The notes under the pieces: generated by a model
The model's input: only the letters and a program-made list of their open reading frames with translations
The model's database searches: none
Told to the model about the DNA's origin: nothing
Part shown: positions 25,095 to 38,100 of the stretch, piece by piece
Layout of the letters: each line of letters begins with the position of its first letter
Position numbering within the stretch: the first letter of the stretch is position 1
Translations under genes and position numbers: made by a program
Source of the DNA: Liolophura sinensis
Taxonomy: Eukaryota > Mollusca > Polyplacophora > Chitonida > Chitonidae
Direction: 5' to 3'
Assembly (NCBI RefSeq): GCF_032854445.1
Contig: NC_088301.1
Coordinates: 39,109,187-39,173,186, forward strand
Length of the DNA stretch: 64,000 bases

Positions 25095-25926
25095 TACTTG
25101 AGATTTAAAAATCTCTGCTGAATAGCAAGAGATATTTTCTTTGCGAAAAATGATAAATGACAAATTTTACAGTAGTTATTATTACATATGTGCTGTCGTA
25201 TAGGTCTTATTTAATTGTTGTTTTTTATTTACCATTTATATGATGGGGAAAGTTTTTTTATTGATTGAGAAAACCGGAGGGACCGGCGTATACCATACGT
25301 TTCAGTGAGGCAGCACTAGATAAAAGAGCAGGGGAAATCCGTTCAAGGAGATCCGTCCATCCTCAACAAGGAGACACATTACATGCACTCAAAGAAAGAT
25401 GAAAACTTGATCTAGAGGCAACTCCACGAATGCGTTCGGCGAGAATAATCATGCTGTTTCAAGCGACCAATGTACTTAACTGTTGAGTAACCCTATTTAC
25501 GTTCCACATACTGCCGATTTCGCGAAAGAAGCGTTATTGCCATTTATTGAAATGAATATTTTCCTTTTTTAATAATAGATTAAACACGTTTTAAGCTGTT
25601 GACAGTAATTGAACTGTTAGCTGAATAGTTACATAAGCCTGTTTTCATTATTCTTCAGGATTTGTTCAACCATTTTATTTTAAAGAATTTTTGGCCATTC
25701 ATACAGCCTGCCAAATTCGTTTTTGTGCTAAGGAAGTTGTCAAGATGTTGGTATTTAAATTTATATAGTAGGCCTATTTACTTATCACGTGATGGCATAG
25801 TTACTCGTTTTTAATTTGTAAGAACAGGGTATGAACCACAGATTTAGGGGAGGGGCTGTGGGCTCATAGTTCAGGATATTAGCAATTGAACGCGACATGG
25901 CATTTTGTGTGAAAAAAAGCTTACCT
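25095..25926. other. Intergenic stretch
   Basis: Nothing recognised beyond AT-rich sequence. Confidence 0.5.
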
Positions 25927-26056
25927 TTGGTCGGTTTCACGAAGCGTACTTAGTGTTAAGTACCCCTTAGCTAACTGCACTTTATATCTCTACAACATAC
26001 GTTGCCATGGTAGTTAAGGGCTTACTTAACTAAATACACTTCATGAAAACGGTCCC
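25927..26056. mobile_element. Fold-back MITE-like element
   Basis: The left end (ggtcggtttcacgaagcgta onward) is an imperfect inverted repeat of the right end (reverse complement ggaccgttttcatgaagtgt onward). The two arms pair over about 45 bases with mismatches, around a short core. TTTCAC-GAAG-type ends are common on invertebrate MITEs, from memory. No target-site duplication was identified. Confidence 0.55.
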
Positions 26057-26799
26057 AGGGAGCTTTGATTTATATGTGGAATTTACCGTTAACTAGATTG
26101 TTGGTTAACCGTGGTTAAACATGCAACAACTGTCCAAAATCATAATCCTCTGAGCCCAGAGACATTTGTATACCAAATGTAAACCCTAATGACCGTCAAT
26201 AACCGAAGGATCAATTTCTCAAACATCATTTTTTCACAAACCACCAAAGAACTAAGAAAGCCTAAGAAATTACGGCTGATTTACCCTAAATGACCATAAA
26301 TTTCGTCCATGGCTATCTTGCCCATTTTTCCTGATTTCTTACTGTTCTACTGATTTTAGAAAGGTGTTTTGAGGTTTGTTTGGAATATGGGATGATATTC
26401 TACTGGAAAGTTCTAAGTTTCAGCGCCAAACAATATTTTGTACGATTTATTTGCTTCTAAAAATGCACTTTTGTGGACGAAATTTTAGGTCATTTAGGGT
26501 ATGTAAAATGAAGCAGTCAACAGTTCTGAAAACCTTTGCGTTACCTTTGCGTTGAAGGGAACACCTAATCCCTCTTGATTACTTATCATTGAAGTATTAC
26601 CATAATTTTAAGCATCCTCGTAAGCAATCCAAGAGCTGTTCTACATATGAAGCAATAATTCCCAGCAGCCGCATCTCTCTTAGGCTAAATTATCAGGGTA
26701 CACATGTAGCTACTTTTAGTACATGCGCGAATCTATGATATGCATGCACATGTCCGCCCCATATTTGCTAAGAGTTATGCTCAAAAAAGAGGTGGCTTT

Positions 26800-27065
26800 T
26801 TTATGTGATTGCATATTAAATGTGATGACATCACAGCATTTTGAGTAATACTAGACCAGTCACGTCTAATAAATTGCAATTAACATCACTGCATCTTTTT
26901 TTTTTACCTAAATCTGCTAAAGCCACGGTTCTAAGGCCGTGTAAATTACTGTGTAAACTGACAAGAGGCCGTATTTCACAAATTACGTGTGACCATTTGC
27001 CAGCTATCATACTGTCGTCGCTGCTCTGGTTTTAGTCTCTAAGCTGTACATCTTTAATTATATTT
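26800..27065 (-). repeat. Clustered repeat family R1, copy 7
   Basis: One of the most complete copies: aaatgtgatgacatcacagc, gagtaatactagaccagtca, taataaattgcaattaacat, a T-run, ctgctaaagccacgg, aaactgacaagaggccg, acgtgtgaccatttgccagc, actgtcgtcgctgctctgg and aagctgtacatctttaatta. Confidence 0.8.
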
Positions 27066-27462
27066 TAATCAGTAACTATACATGTAAATGTGAAATCATC
27101 ATATGATGATTACATACGATCTATCAAAGGCTATACAGCGAGATATGTGTACGCTCTATACATACATCCTTTGGTATGTAACGACGAAATTGTGTGAATT
27201 AAATTTGTTTGAGGAATACTCGTAGAAAGAAATACCTATATATACTATATGCTGTTGAGCGTCTAGTTCTCCCTTGGGACGTTTTGAGTGGTTGTAGATC
27301 CATAAAGTCTTTTGTTACTGTGATCATTCAAAGTGGGTGGAGAGTGTCGGAAAGCCTTAATTGTATCTTGTACAGAGGGTTCATGTTGGATTTTTAGAAC
27401 ATTTTACCAGAATTAATGACTCCACGTCAGTTCGCTTCGATATATTTAAAAACTATAGAGTA

Positions 27463-27712
27463 GAACCAGAACAGCGACGATAGTGTGGTAGTTGGCAAGG
27501 GGTCGCACGTAATTCGTGAGATATGACATCTTGTCAATTTATCTCAGATGTAAATGCTTAAACAGAAGTAAATTTTACAGCCCCTACAATCATGACTTAA
27601 GCTCAGGTAAGTAAAAAAAATTCAGTGATGTTAATTGCAATTTAGTAGATATGCCTGGTCTAAAAAAAACCCCCTGTGTTGTCATCACATTTGACGTATA
27701 GCACTGTATCGT
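27463..27712 (+). repeat. Clustered repeat family R1, copy 8
   Basis: Contains cagaacagcgacgatagtgt, gtagttggcaagg, gtgagatatgacatcttgtc, gacttaagctcagg, cagtgatgttaattgcaatt and tgtgttgtcatcacatttga. It is opposite in orientation to copies 3-7. Confidence 0.75.
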
Positions 27713-29145
27713 GTATATAGCCATTGCAATGTAATATTCGTTGACTTTTCAGACAGAAAGATTAAATGCTGTTTACAACGCCGTACTTAAGAACTATCAG
27801 AAAGAGTGGTATAACTAATACACAGTTGATGAGAGCCGATTTCAATTTAATGAAATCAGTGCATATGTGGGGTGTACAAAATTACGCATTCGACGATTGA
27901 GCCTCTGTTTGTTTTTAATATCTGGTGTCAAGAATCCTGACGGCAACCTCTTTTTATCCAATACATAGCCGAAAATATTTCGATCGTGACACTACGATCG
28001 TGAGACCAAATGAAAATGAAAGATCGAAGCAAACGTTAACTGTAGAAAAGAATTTTATTCTTGAATGCACGCGTTTATTACGTTCTTTCAGGGCATGCCT
28101 TGTATCATTTACAGAATTATAACTATCTGACGGGCTTAGCAAATGATCAACTACACTGTTGGTTGGATTAATATTTTATGTATCTCTTTATTAGTATGTT
28201 TTTTACTTAAAAGATCATTTCCAGACAGAGGCTGCACACTTTTGTTCCACTTTATTCTTTTATTTGGAAATAATAACATCTAGGAGAAATTCGGCTGCGT
28301 AATACATGAACAGGCAGTTAAGTAGCGAAACGGTGCAGTTAGTTAGCGATGCGAACGAGGTAACGATGGGGCGACGTTATGTTAATAACACTACTTCGCT
28401 GCATGACTTCGCTACCTCGCAATGCATGGGCTTTCATAGACATCCGTTAAATTTTAGACCAAAATTGTCATTTAGCGGCAAAGGTTTCTATAGGCCTTTG
28501 GAGGGAATAAACTGTGATAGACTGTACAATAAGCGCACATTCATAATTCATGAATTTTAACTTACAAAAACTGTTTTAATGGATTAGCTCTACTGTGTAT
28601 TTGCTCAGTGAGACATAAAACAGTGGTATGAACTGGATGTGGATGGGACAGATCAAAAGCATGCTGTTATGTTTAACACTAAACTGCTTTTGGGAATATG
28701 GCTAATTGAACTAAATCTATACACTTCATAAAATTTTGTCAACATTTTAACTGTCTTATGTTCGGTAAATTTATTGCAAATGGGAGAACACATCTCATCA
28801 CATGTTTTCCAACATATTAACTGTACAATAACCGATTAATGGTCCATTTGTTCCCAGTCAATCAGTCATGCAGTGTTCACTTAATTGATGTACTTCCGCA
28901 GCTTAAAAGCTGTAGGCCTGCTGATAATAAGCCGAAGTAAGCGTTAACATAGTCGTGTCGAACCTGACGCTCTTTGTTGATGTATTCTTTGGGGCGTAAG
29001 CAAATGATGTTCCAAATGTGTTTTAATGCAAGAAACACCATCGGTACTAAACTAACATCTACATTAAAACAAGGTCTTTGGTGTTGACGGTAATCGTCAG
29101 CTGGCTACCAGTGATTTAGCGAATAGGCTCAGAGTAACACTGATC
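27713..29145. other. Intergenic stretch upstream of the F5/8C gene
   Basis: No gene or repeat recognised. No convincing TATA element is visible just before the ATG at 29146. Confidence 0.5.
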
Positions 29146-31732
29146 ATGGATCGTGGCGTGTACCGTGTGTTTCTAGCCATTAGCGTTTGGCAGATTATCA
29201 GGCCTTGTGTGGTTCTTCGAAGCCCATGGTTAGCCACTCCTTTTGAAAGTTACGAAGAGGGATTGGCCACCATTGGTAACAACACAAGTGCCAGGGAACG
29301 TCTCACCTTAAGAGCCTGTGCACAGTGGTGCTTAGACATGAATTGTACGATGTTTCTTTATGAACGACCCCTCGGTAGATGTGTACACACGGTAAGCGAA
29401 ACCCGAGACTGTCCCAAACTTCCACACAGCGTGGGAGAACAGTCTTCATCCCTTCGAACAATTATCTTGTTCGAAACTTGCAAGCATGGTGAGTAACTTC
29501 CATCTATTAATTTTACTCTTAAAGTATTCACACTCCTCCCATTACTACTGTTACATACCATAGTGATCTAATTTCGTATTTTTTTTTTACAAATGCATAA
29601 AAAAGTCTACCACTATATTCACCTTAAGTTATCTTTAACAAGTAGATGATATTTTCTCTTGGCATACTTGAATAATAAATCTTTCACAGTTATAATAAAA
29701 CAGTAATATGAATTAAGCAAACCTTAGCGTAAATGATTAGTGCATATTATCTTATCTGACGCTGAAGCACTCAATTAAACTTGTGTCAAGTGTAGACTTC
29801 TGGCTGATAAATGTTTAAACCTCCTGTCGGCTTTGATTGTTTTGTTTGATTGTTGTTTAATGTCAAACTCAAGGATTTCTCACTTATACCGGGGTGCACT
29901 GAGTAAACGAACAACCTTTGACAAATTACCGACGAACTTTGTCACATACAGATTTTCCCATCATGTATTTGGTGGTAGACAAGTTAGACCTCATCAAATC
30001 TTATTATATTCGCTTTGGTTTGTGATACAAAGCGTGCTTAACTTTGCGACAGGCGTAACTGTTATGGCAACCACAACAGTTACCTTAGCACACATTTGCG
30101 CACGCTTACACTATCCACCATATACGGGAGTCGTCGCCCTCTAATTTTCATAAAGCACCACGATCTCTATGAGCACTGAACTCCACAAAGTCCATATCCA
30201 AGTTATAACAGGCCTGCTTATATTTTCAGAAACGTGGACATGCATGCTGCAAAGATTTATAATGAAATATTTTTTATATATTTTATTTATTGGAGTGGCG
30301 TTCACAGCGATCGCATTGGTGAGAGGTTCCTGGGTCGCTGGCACGCTAAACACCTTGGCCACAGAAGGCCCTTTTGGATAGGCTACATTTTAAAATTTGT
30401 TTGGTGTTTTACGCCTTACTCAAGAACATTTCACTTATACGACGGCGGCCAGCATTATGGTGGGAGAAAACCAGGTTATATCTTGATATATTTTAGATGT
30501 AGGCCTATCTATACATATGATAATAACAATGAAGTCAGTTTATTATCACTTTGTTTAATATTATTTTGAAGTGTCATCTTAACAAAGTTCAATGTTTCTC
30601 TTCAGACTGTACAGTTGAAAACTCTGCTCCATTGGGGATGCAATCCAATGCAATCCCAGACTCTGCCATCTCGGTGTCGGATGATCATATAAACAACAAA
30701 CTGAATAAAAACCACGGCCGTCTTATGGCTGAAGGAGGGTGGAGTAGCCCTTTCCAAGAAGGCCTCACGTCGCATCACTACTGGATAACACTCACTCTTC
30801 GTCGAACGGCGGTGATACGTCAAATAGCCACTCAGGTGGGTCCGAAGCTATATCCCATGAAATGGACAGATGTTTGGATAAATAGCATTATATCCAAACC
30901 TAATTTATGTGCACATACCGTGATTGATTTGTGATTTTTTTGTTTATTTGATATGGCTTAACATATCGATTTGTTGGTGAACGTTTTCTGGTGAAGTAGC
31001 TGACATGAATGTTGAAGAAATAGTAGGCATCGCCTGTATATGGTCTTGTTTATGAGCATATCGCATTAACATAAGAATTTATGACGGCCATCAAATTTGT
31101 ATAAGTTATCTGGTCGCCAATCTCTCTTACCAACATCGCGTCTAACATAGTTTACACCTTATGCATGGCTGATGAATAGGGATATAAAGACTGGGTTTGA
31201 TAATAGATCGTTTATGTGTTTCAGGGCTGTTCGCACTGCGTGTCTCGATGGGTGAGAAAGTTTAGCCTGCGCTACTCGTCTGACAACCTTTCATGGCGAA
31301 ACTACACTCACAATGGCGAGACCTGGGTAAATGCAGATGTTCTGTTTTAATCTGTTGTGTGATTTAACCTAATTTCGTGGGGGCGGGGGAGCAATCTGAA
31401 TATTTGGATGAGATGAAATGACTAAAACACAATGTACAATCTGTGTACATTCTGTGAACCCAACAGCAGATTTTCACCACTTTATTGACACTGACTTTAA
31501 ATGGGTCCTGGACAGCTGAGATTTTTTATAATTATTATAGCCAAACCATTTCTTCTTGCAGATATTTGAAGGGAATGTAAACAAAAATGCAGTTGTTTAC
31601 AATGACATTGACCCCCCCATTGTAACTCGCTACTTAATGCTCTTTACTGAAAATATAACAGAGGTTGAGATTAAAGGAATACTTACACCTGTTCTGGGAC
31701 TGCGCATGGAGATCTACGGCTGTTGGGATTAA
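29146..31732 (+). CDS. Secreted PAN/apple-like plus F5/8C (discoidin) domain protein
   Basis: Four exons, 29146-29488, 30606-30835, 31225-31326 and 31562-31732, join in frame (phases 1, 0, 0) to give 281 residues ending TAA. Residues 1 to about 25 read as a signal peptide (VYRVFLAISVWQII). Residues 54-90 (RACAQWCLDMNCTMFLYE, then GRCVHTV) have the Cys spacing of a PAN/apple-like module. Residues 116-279 form a coagulation factor 5/8 type C domain: opening Cys, PLGMQSNAIPDSAISVS, GGW, YWITLTL, FSLRYSSDNLSW, RYLMLF, and closing LGLRMEIYGC with C279. The paired end cysteines match the family disulfide. Such proteins are extracellular and bind glycans or phospholipids. The ligand here is unknown, and a lectin-like recognition role is inference. 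Confidence 0.85.
29845..29895 (-). mobile_element. SINE tail fragment in intron 1 of the F5/8C gene
   Basis: tttgattgttgtttaatgtc followed by actcaaggatttctcactta is a decayed reverse complement of the SINE 3' end. Only about 50 bases remain. Confidence 0.45.
30290..30475 (-). mobile_element. Two abutting minus-strand SINE pieces in permuted order
   Basis: The head segment (gcgatcgcattggtgagagg, ttcctgggtc, gctaaac, ggccacagaagg) lies at 30303-30372. The tail segment (ggtgttttacgccttactca, acatttcacttatacgacgg, ccagcattatggtgggag) lies at 30400-30470. In an intact minus-strand copy the tail would come first, so these are two insertions or a rearranged copy. Confidence 0.65.
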
Positions 31733-31938
31733 TCTACACCCGACGCTCCCAGTACCGAGTTCTGTTTGATGACCAGATTGGACTACAGGGACTTGGCTTG
31801 TATCGTACGATTGCTTACGCCATAAGCGTCATATGCATGTACATGGGTACAGATATCGTATATGCGTCATACATGAAAATGGGAACAAAGGAGAAAATCG
31901 AGGATTTCACTTAACCGAAAAATCACATCAACTGCTGC

Positions 31939-31944
31939 AATAAA
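31939..31944 (+). promoter_or_regulatory. Putative polyadenylation signal of the F5/8C gene
   Basis: AATAAA lies 207 bases after the stop codon and is the first such hexamer downstream. Confidence 0.5.
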
Positions 31945-33009
31945 AAGTTACCGATTTCACTAAAACTGTCATCACTTTGTTTGTTGTGTATTGCAAACGT
32001 TTGGCACGTCTAACATTTGGTGCCTAAAGTCTCACGAGCGAAGTAATTAGCGTAACTTCCAAAGGTCGGTGGTACGTGAAGGGTACCTCGGTTACATCTG
32101 TTATCGTTAACACTCATGAGTATTTGGCATCAAACAGTCTAATAAAAGTAATCTAAGCTGGACCTTCAATCCCAGTTAACAATGCTATGTTAAGTCTTAT
32201 CAAAACGCCGCTTGCATATAAACCGTGTCCCAATCTTATGGAGATCAGAATGAGGTCATCCAGTGAGATCACATGCTGATGTAAGAATTGCCATTCAGTT
32301 CGTGTTATTCGGTCAGACTGCACTTAAATTTTTTTTTTTTGAAAAAGGGGAAAATAACCGGAGTAATTGTTTTTGAAATCTTAAATCCAAGTGCGGCAGC
32401 TATACATACTGCCTGATGCAGCACAATGACCAGGAGGCCAATGCGGTCAATGCGAGTTTAACTCCAGCTCATGCTGGCTTCCACTCCTGTCGTACGTTGG
32501 AAGGTCTTACAACAACCTTCGGATGGTAGTGGGGTTTCCCCGGGCTCTGCCAGGTTCCTTCCCTTATAAGTGAAATATTCTTTAGTACGGCCTGCATACA
32601 TAAATACACAGACACAGCGTTTTCAGCTTCGAAGTGCAAGTTCTGAGGTTATGACATTGTGCGGATTATAGGGATTTCCAAACGCCAGTAACATTGTTCA
32701 AATTGCAGCCACTTCTTATCTTCTCTCGAGACTTGGTATATCATTCGAAGTTGAGCTGGTGAAACACTCTACCACACATGGTTGGCAAGTATGCGAGCTG
32801 CCATTTTGATGGATTAAAACATCGATGGAAAAGGGTCATTTTGCACATAACTATATACCTTTATTCATGAAGTCTTTGTAGGTGCTGCCTCTGGTGATTG
32901 GCCGTTAGCATTTAATGTAATCCTATATAGTTATTAGAATCATGGCAATTTAGCCTACTTCATAAGATTTGTTCTTTTCATTTGAAATTGTAGCCCATCC
33001 CTTAACCTA
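31945..33009. other. Intergenic stretch with one decayed SINE
   Basis: Apart from the SINE at 32416 and a T-run near 32330, nothing was recognised. Confidence 0.5.
32416..32595 (+). mobile_element. Degenerate SINE
   Basis: Has cacaatgaccaggaggccaa, ccagctcatgctggcttcca, ggaaggtcttacaacaacct, cccttataagtgaaatattc and a truncated tagtacggc end. The A-box region is lost. Confidence 0.7.
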
Positions 33010-34235
33010 ATAAGGTGTGCTCTGAAGTGTGTCTGACGTATACCTTATATACCTCAGACCGTATGGAGGCCGTACTAAAGAATACTTCACTTATATACCA
33101 CGTCGTCTGAGGCGTACTGTAGGCGTATCTAAATTACTGCCAATTATGCCAATTAATACTTCACCTACACCTCAAGGACACCTCAGTGGAGGTGTGCCCT
33201 TGAAAGACTAGGTAACACTTAAATAGGATGCATGTTGTGTCCCTGGGGTATACCTATGGTAGGCCTATATATGCCTATATAGACAAGGTGGATGTGGAAC
33301 TCACATTTAACACATTTCGACAAATTTAAAACACTTAGATATTGGCTGTATAAACTGTAGATCAAGCAATTCAAGCTGTAAGTTAATTTGCAAGTGAAAT
33401 TCTTGTTTAAAGTACTTGTATACTTGTATATTTAAGCCTACTTGAGACTTTTTAGCAGCTTGATAAAAATTTAGTGCTTCCGATACTCCTTTTTCATGTG
33501 CGTACACATGTCACAAATTCTGTCCCAGGATAGAAGCATCAATCTGACAGTGCTAAACTGGGTTGTTCTCCCATAGCCTTGAATATGCATACTGTTACAG
33601 GGAACCCATCATGGAATGCTCAGTGGTAATATACCGTAGTCGTACATAGGTACTCAGTTATTAGTCAATATTTGTATACTGAGTGACACGTCAGTATATG
33701 ATGACACAAAGGTTAACAATTACTTAGTAAATGTTTTTGTTTTGAACAAAAACATTTTTAATTTTGTATTCGCCTTTTTGTTTGAGGTAAAATATCAAAA
33801 TGTAATCTCTTTTTTTAAAACTTTTAAGTGACTGAGGACGCACCTGAGGTATTAGTACATGATCAATTACTTATTCAAAGTTTCTAAAGTGTACGTGAGG
33901 TATATCATTCATTTTTTCAACAGTCGAAGTTTCTGAGGTGTACCTGGAGTATACATCTTAATTCTTATTGTTGATGTTTTTTTTTAAATTAGCCGAGATA
34001 CAGACATCAGAGGCAGGCCTACATTATATCTCGTATTCAAAAACTGTATCTTAGTTCATGATCTATACCTGATGCGCAGGAATGTGGCAGGAGTGTATAT
34101 ACCTGAGGTGTACACTTAATCTACACCTCACACTGAAGTGTAGGCCAGATGAGGGATACACTCCATATAGGCCTACACCTCATATAGGCCTATTCCCTGG
34201 GCTAAGGTGTGGGGCCTACACTTCATGTCTGTAAC
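33010..34235. repeat. Region dense in cctgaggtgtac-type motifs, both orientations
   Basis: Variants of acctgaggtgtac and its complement recur at about 33045-33200, 33827-33960 and 34090-34230, interspersed with taggcctatat. Between them is AT-rich DNA. The two ends carry the motifs in opposite sense, which suggests a composite or fold-back element. The boundaries are approximate. Confidence 0.4.
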
Positions 34236-35133
34236 GGATGTAACCTGAGACTAATATAATATTGGTCCCAGATGTAACCTACAGAGTAAGTGATAGGGTT
34301 AAGCAGTTGAAATGTAGAAGTAAATCATTTAATAGGCTTACGATAGTTGACTGAAACTAATTGACAAGCTTCAAACTGAAATCTAACCTTTCAGTGTTTT
34401 AGATGCCCGAAGGGCATGCACGGTTAATGTAACCGCTGAGTGACATAGGCCCCTCCATCGAAGTCCCAGCATTAGGACACAGACCCGCATTACAACTTCC
34501 GTTTATTGGTAGGGACGAATGTAATTCTGTGTAAAGTCTTTTTTTTTTTTTTGCTGCCAGCCTGCCTTTTTTATTGGTGCATTGGTGCATGCTTGGTATC
34601 AAAATGATGGAAATTGTCTCAGCTTTGGGCAGGTATGAGTTTTAATGATAAAAGTTTGAAATTCTGGGCGAGAGGACACAAGGAGACAGGTGGTGATGAG
34701 GCTGCGAGTGACGTCCCCTTGGCGTTGCTAGGCACCCCTCCCAGCTGTCGGCATAGAAAGGTCCAGATTTTGACGATCAACCTATGTCAAGATTTTTATG
34801 GCTTCTTTCTCACAGGCTGGGCCAGGTATGCACCAAAGCTTATTGGCCATGTCTGGGACTGAGCTACAGCGCTAAACGCTAACATTGTCGCTTATGGAAA
34901 ACTAATGGGGGTCTGTGGCCTGATCTGCAACACACTATATGTACTTTCCACGTGAGGATGGGCACCTGTTAGATGATGTATCTATGTAAGGGAAGCAACT
35001 GTGAAAAAAAGAAGTTATAGATTATCGTCCTTGCACAAACCAGAAATCACATGACCGAAACATAAAGCACATGACACATATTATATGTGCTGAGAGTTTC
35101 TTGTTTTCAAAATAGTTTACCCTATTCGGCTTC
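34236..35133. other. Intergenic stretch upstream of GILT
   Basis: Contains a T-run at about 34540 and no recognised gene. An open frame at 34614-34862 has no family resemblance. Confidence 0.4.
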
Positions 35134-38100
35134 ATGATGCTGTATTTGCTTCTTATGGTGGTGTGGTATGTTACCGGAGTATTTGCACAGTGCAACCTAC
35201 CTCCTTCAGAATGGTGCTCGTCCAGGATGACAGCCCAGCTATGTCAGGTACTGTAGCGATCGATATACATGTATACATATACTCCAACGAGTGACCCTTT
35301 AGTATCAAATTTGATATTACAGGGTCACGAGTTTGCAACAGGAATTTAAATATGTGGCGTTCGTCATTCGTGCTCAGACCAAAGCACAACATTTGTAGGC
35401 AGTATCAAATATACAACACACAAAAGAGTTCAACACAGAACGGCTTTACTCTCACAAGCTTTGATAGGATTTCTAAAGTATCATCTATCTGACAGTGCTA
35501 AACTGTTTTTTTTTAAACAGCTTACGAACGTGTCCGTCAAGGGAAGATTCCGAGAAGTCGCGGGAAAAGCAGTCAGGAGTGTAGTTGAAATTTTATACGC
35601 CAACACGTACTGACATTTCCAGGGCATGTATGACTACAGTCTACATTTTTTCGGGCGATTGTGAGGACTGGATTACTCAGATACGACGTTATTTATTGGA
35701 TGGATATTCGTCGTTTTTATTGTGGTTGTGGATATGGATGTTAAGGACTTTACCAGAGATAGGCCCCCGAAGACTGATGGATTTGGCTTGATTTCCATCT
35801 TCTTAATGCGAGAAGTTGAACTGGTACAACAGGCAAGATTTTGACCAGTGTTATTTGTGGTTAATTCAACGGCTGAAGTAAACGAACAAGGGTGGGAGGA
35901 ACTGACAGTAGAGCTGCGAATGTTGGATATAAATAAATTTATATTTATATTAATTATATTCGAATTATTTCGTATAAATATTAAGACTGAATACCAGATT
36001 TAAGTTTCAGCCAAGTCTTCATTGTTTACTGAGACTAAAGAAAATTTGGTAGCATTATAATACATGTGAACTAAAACTGCTGCTGTTATACTATGACTTT
36101 TGAGAACTACACTGGCTGCTGAATGCGGCTAAAAAAGTAAATATAAAATGTGACTTAATACCAGTATTAGCTAATACATTTTTGAACAACTGGGCCCACT
36201 CACATATATGGGATAAACGTGATTACATGTACTAAAAGACTCCATACGAATACGACTGTATGTTATGTAAATGAGGAAGTGTTTAGCTCTCATATAACAT
36301 AGGGAAAGCATAAAATAATTCACGGGACCTCCGTGTCTCAGTTGATTAGCACGCTAGGGCAGCGTAATGACTCAGGAGCCTCTCACCAATGCCGGTGCTG
36401 TGAGTTCAAGTCCAGCTCATGCTGGCTTCCATTCCAGCCGTATGTAGGAAGGTCTGCCAGCAACCTTATGGTTGTGAGTTTCCCCCAGGCTCTGCCCAGT
36501 TTCCTCCATCCATAATGCTGGTGGCCGTCATATAAGTGAAATATTCTTGAGTACGGCGTAAAACACCAATCAAATAAATAAATAAATAAAATAATTCACA
36601 CTACACCGATAATTTATTTATTGATTTTATTATCAGTAGTTAGAGTAAATTTACTGGCTGGCATGGTACCCTAACAGTTTTGTGTAAAATGTGGAGTTTT
36701 CTTGAATCAAACTGTTTCACTGAATATAATTTAATATTAATAACAAAAATAACAAACATAACCAAGGATTGACAGTTATTAATTCAACAATGTCAAATGT
36801 CTATTACCTCCATATTTTATATTTCTGATATTCATTGAATCGGTAGGTAAGGAAAATGTCAATGTTAAATAAGAAAGGAGATTAGATTTAGACAGTTGTG
36901 TGATCATTACTTTTACAGGTGGAGAAGCAGTGTGAGCTATCAGGATACTTGCCTGGAGTGTCAGCTAACCCAGGCCCTGTAAATTTTACATTGTATTATG
37001 AGTCATTGTGTCCAGACTGCCAGAGGTTCTTCAGAGAGCAGATGTTCAAGGCTTACAAGACTGTGGGTCAGATCATGAACATTACCCTTGTCCCTTATGG
37101 AAATGCCAATGTATGTATATAATATGTAGCCATTTATCTTACAAAGACATTTTTTACACGCTTAATGTTATTTTATCACCATTGCTATGGTAGGGTTGGG
37201 AAATACTTGGTTAGTTTTGGCTTGTTTGAGGTTCAACATATTGTTTTCATCTACACTTTTATTGTATGAGCCTTTATCTGATATGTGATTATGGAGGCCT
37301 GAAATTACATGAGATGTTTTCATGTGGACACTTAATTGAGTTTACACCTTATTTGTGACACAGTGTCACTTATCGCTGACAGTCTGACCTGTATTTCATA
37401 TGAAGATAGCTCATCTCTTTTCATCGACATGTAGATTAAATATTCCACATTCAGTGAAAAAATTCCATGCGACAAAAACAGCTTGACTTCCACATTTTAA
37501 CAGTTTTCAAAGTTGAAAACATTTTTCAAGTGTTATACTCTGTTCACATGTGTTAACATAAACTCTTACTGATCTAAAAAGTGCTTAGTCCATCGACTTG
37601 CCTATATATGAATCATCCCATGAAGTGTCCATCATACCATATCCTTGGATCAAACCACATCATCCCATATCCTTATTTGAAAGCCACTTCATCATATAAC
37701 ATTACATGAAGCCTACATCATACCATATTCTTGAATTTGAGCCACATCATCCCACATAACTTAATATTGGGAACAAAAAGTAATGACTGTAACACCTGGT
37801 AAAGAGCTTCCATCCGATCTTCCCAACATAGCTCTTAATGGTTAAACAATTGAAATAGTATCTAACGTCGGTTTTCTTGGAATTATTTTTAGTGATAAAC
37901 TTTCTAGGGTGCCTCGTATAAAACAGAAATGCAGCAAATATTTAGAAGTATCAGATGTGTCCAACATATTAACACTGTGTTAATAAAAAAACTCTCTTTA
38001 CTATTCCATGATATACGTCAATCTTTGTTGGACCTTTGTTGAGTACGAAATTAATACTGTTAGCATCGAGACTCCAACAACGCTAGGCCAGTATAAAAAA

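Noticed and set aside
28306-28560. 84-codon open frame.
   Set aside because: No family resemblance; consistent with chance.
30234-30569. 111-codon open frame in the F5/8C intron.
   Set aside because: It runs through SINE pieces in the antisense direction.
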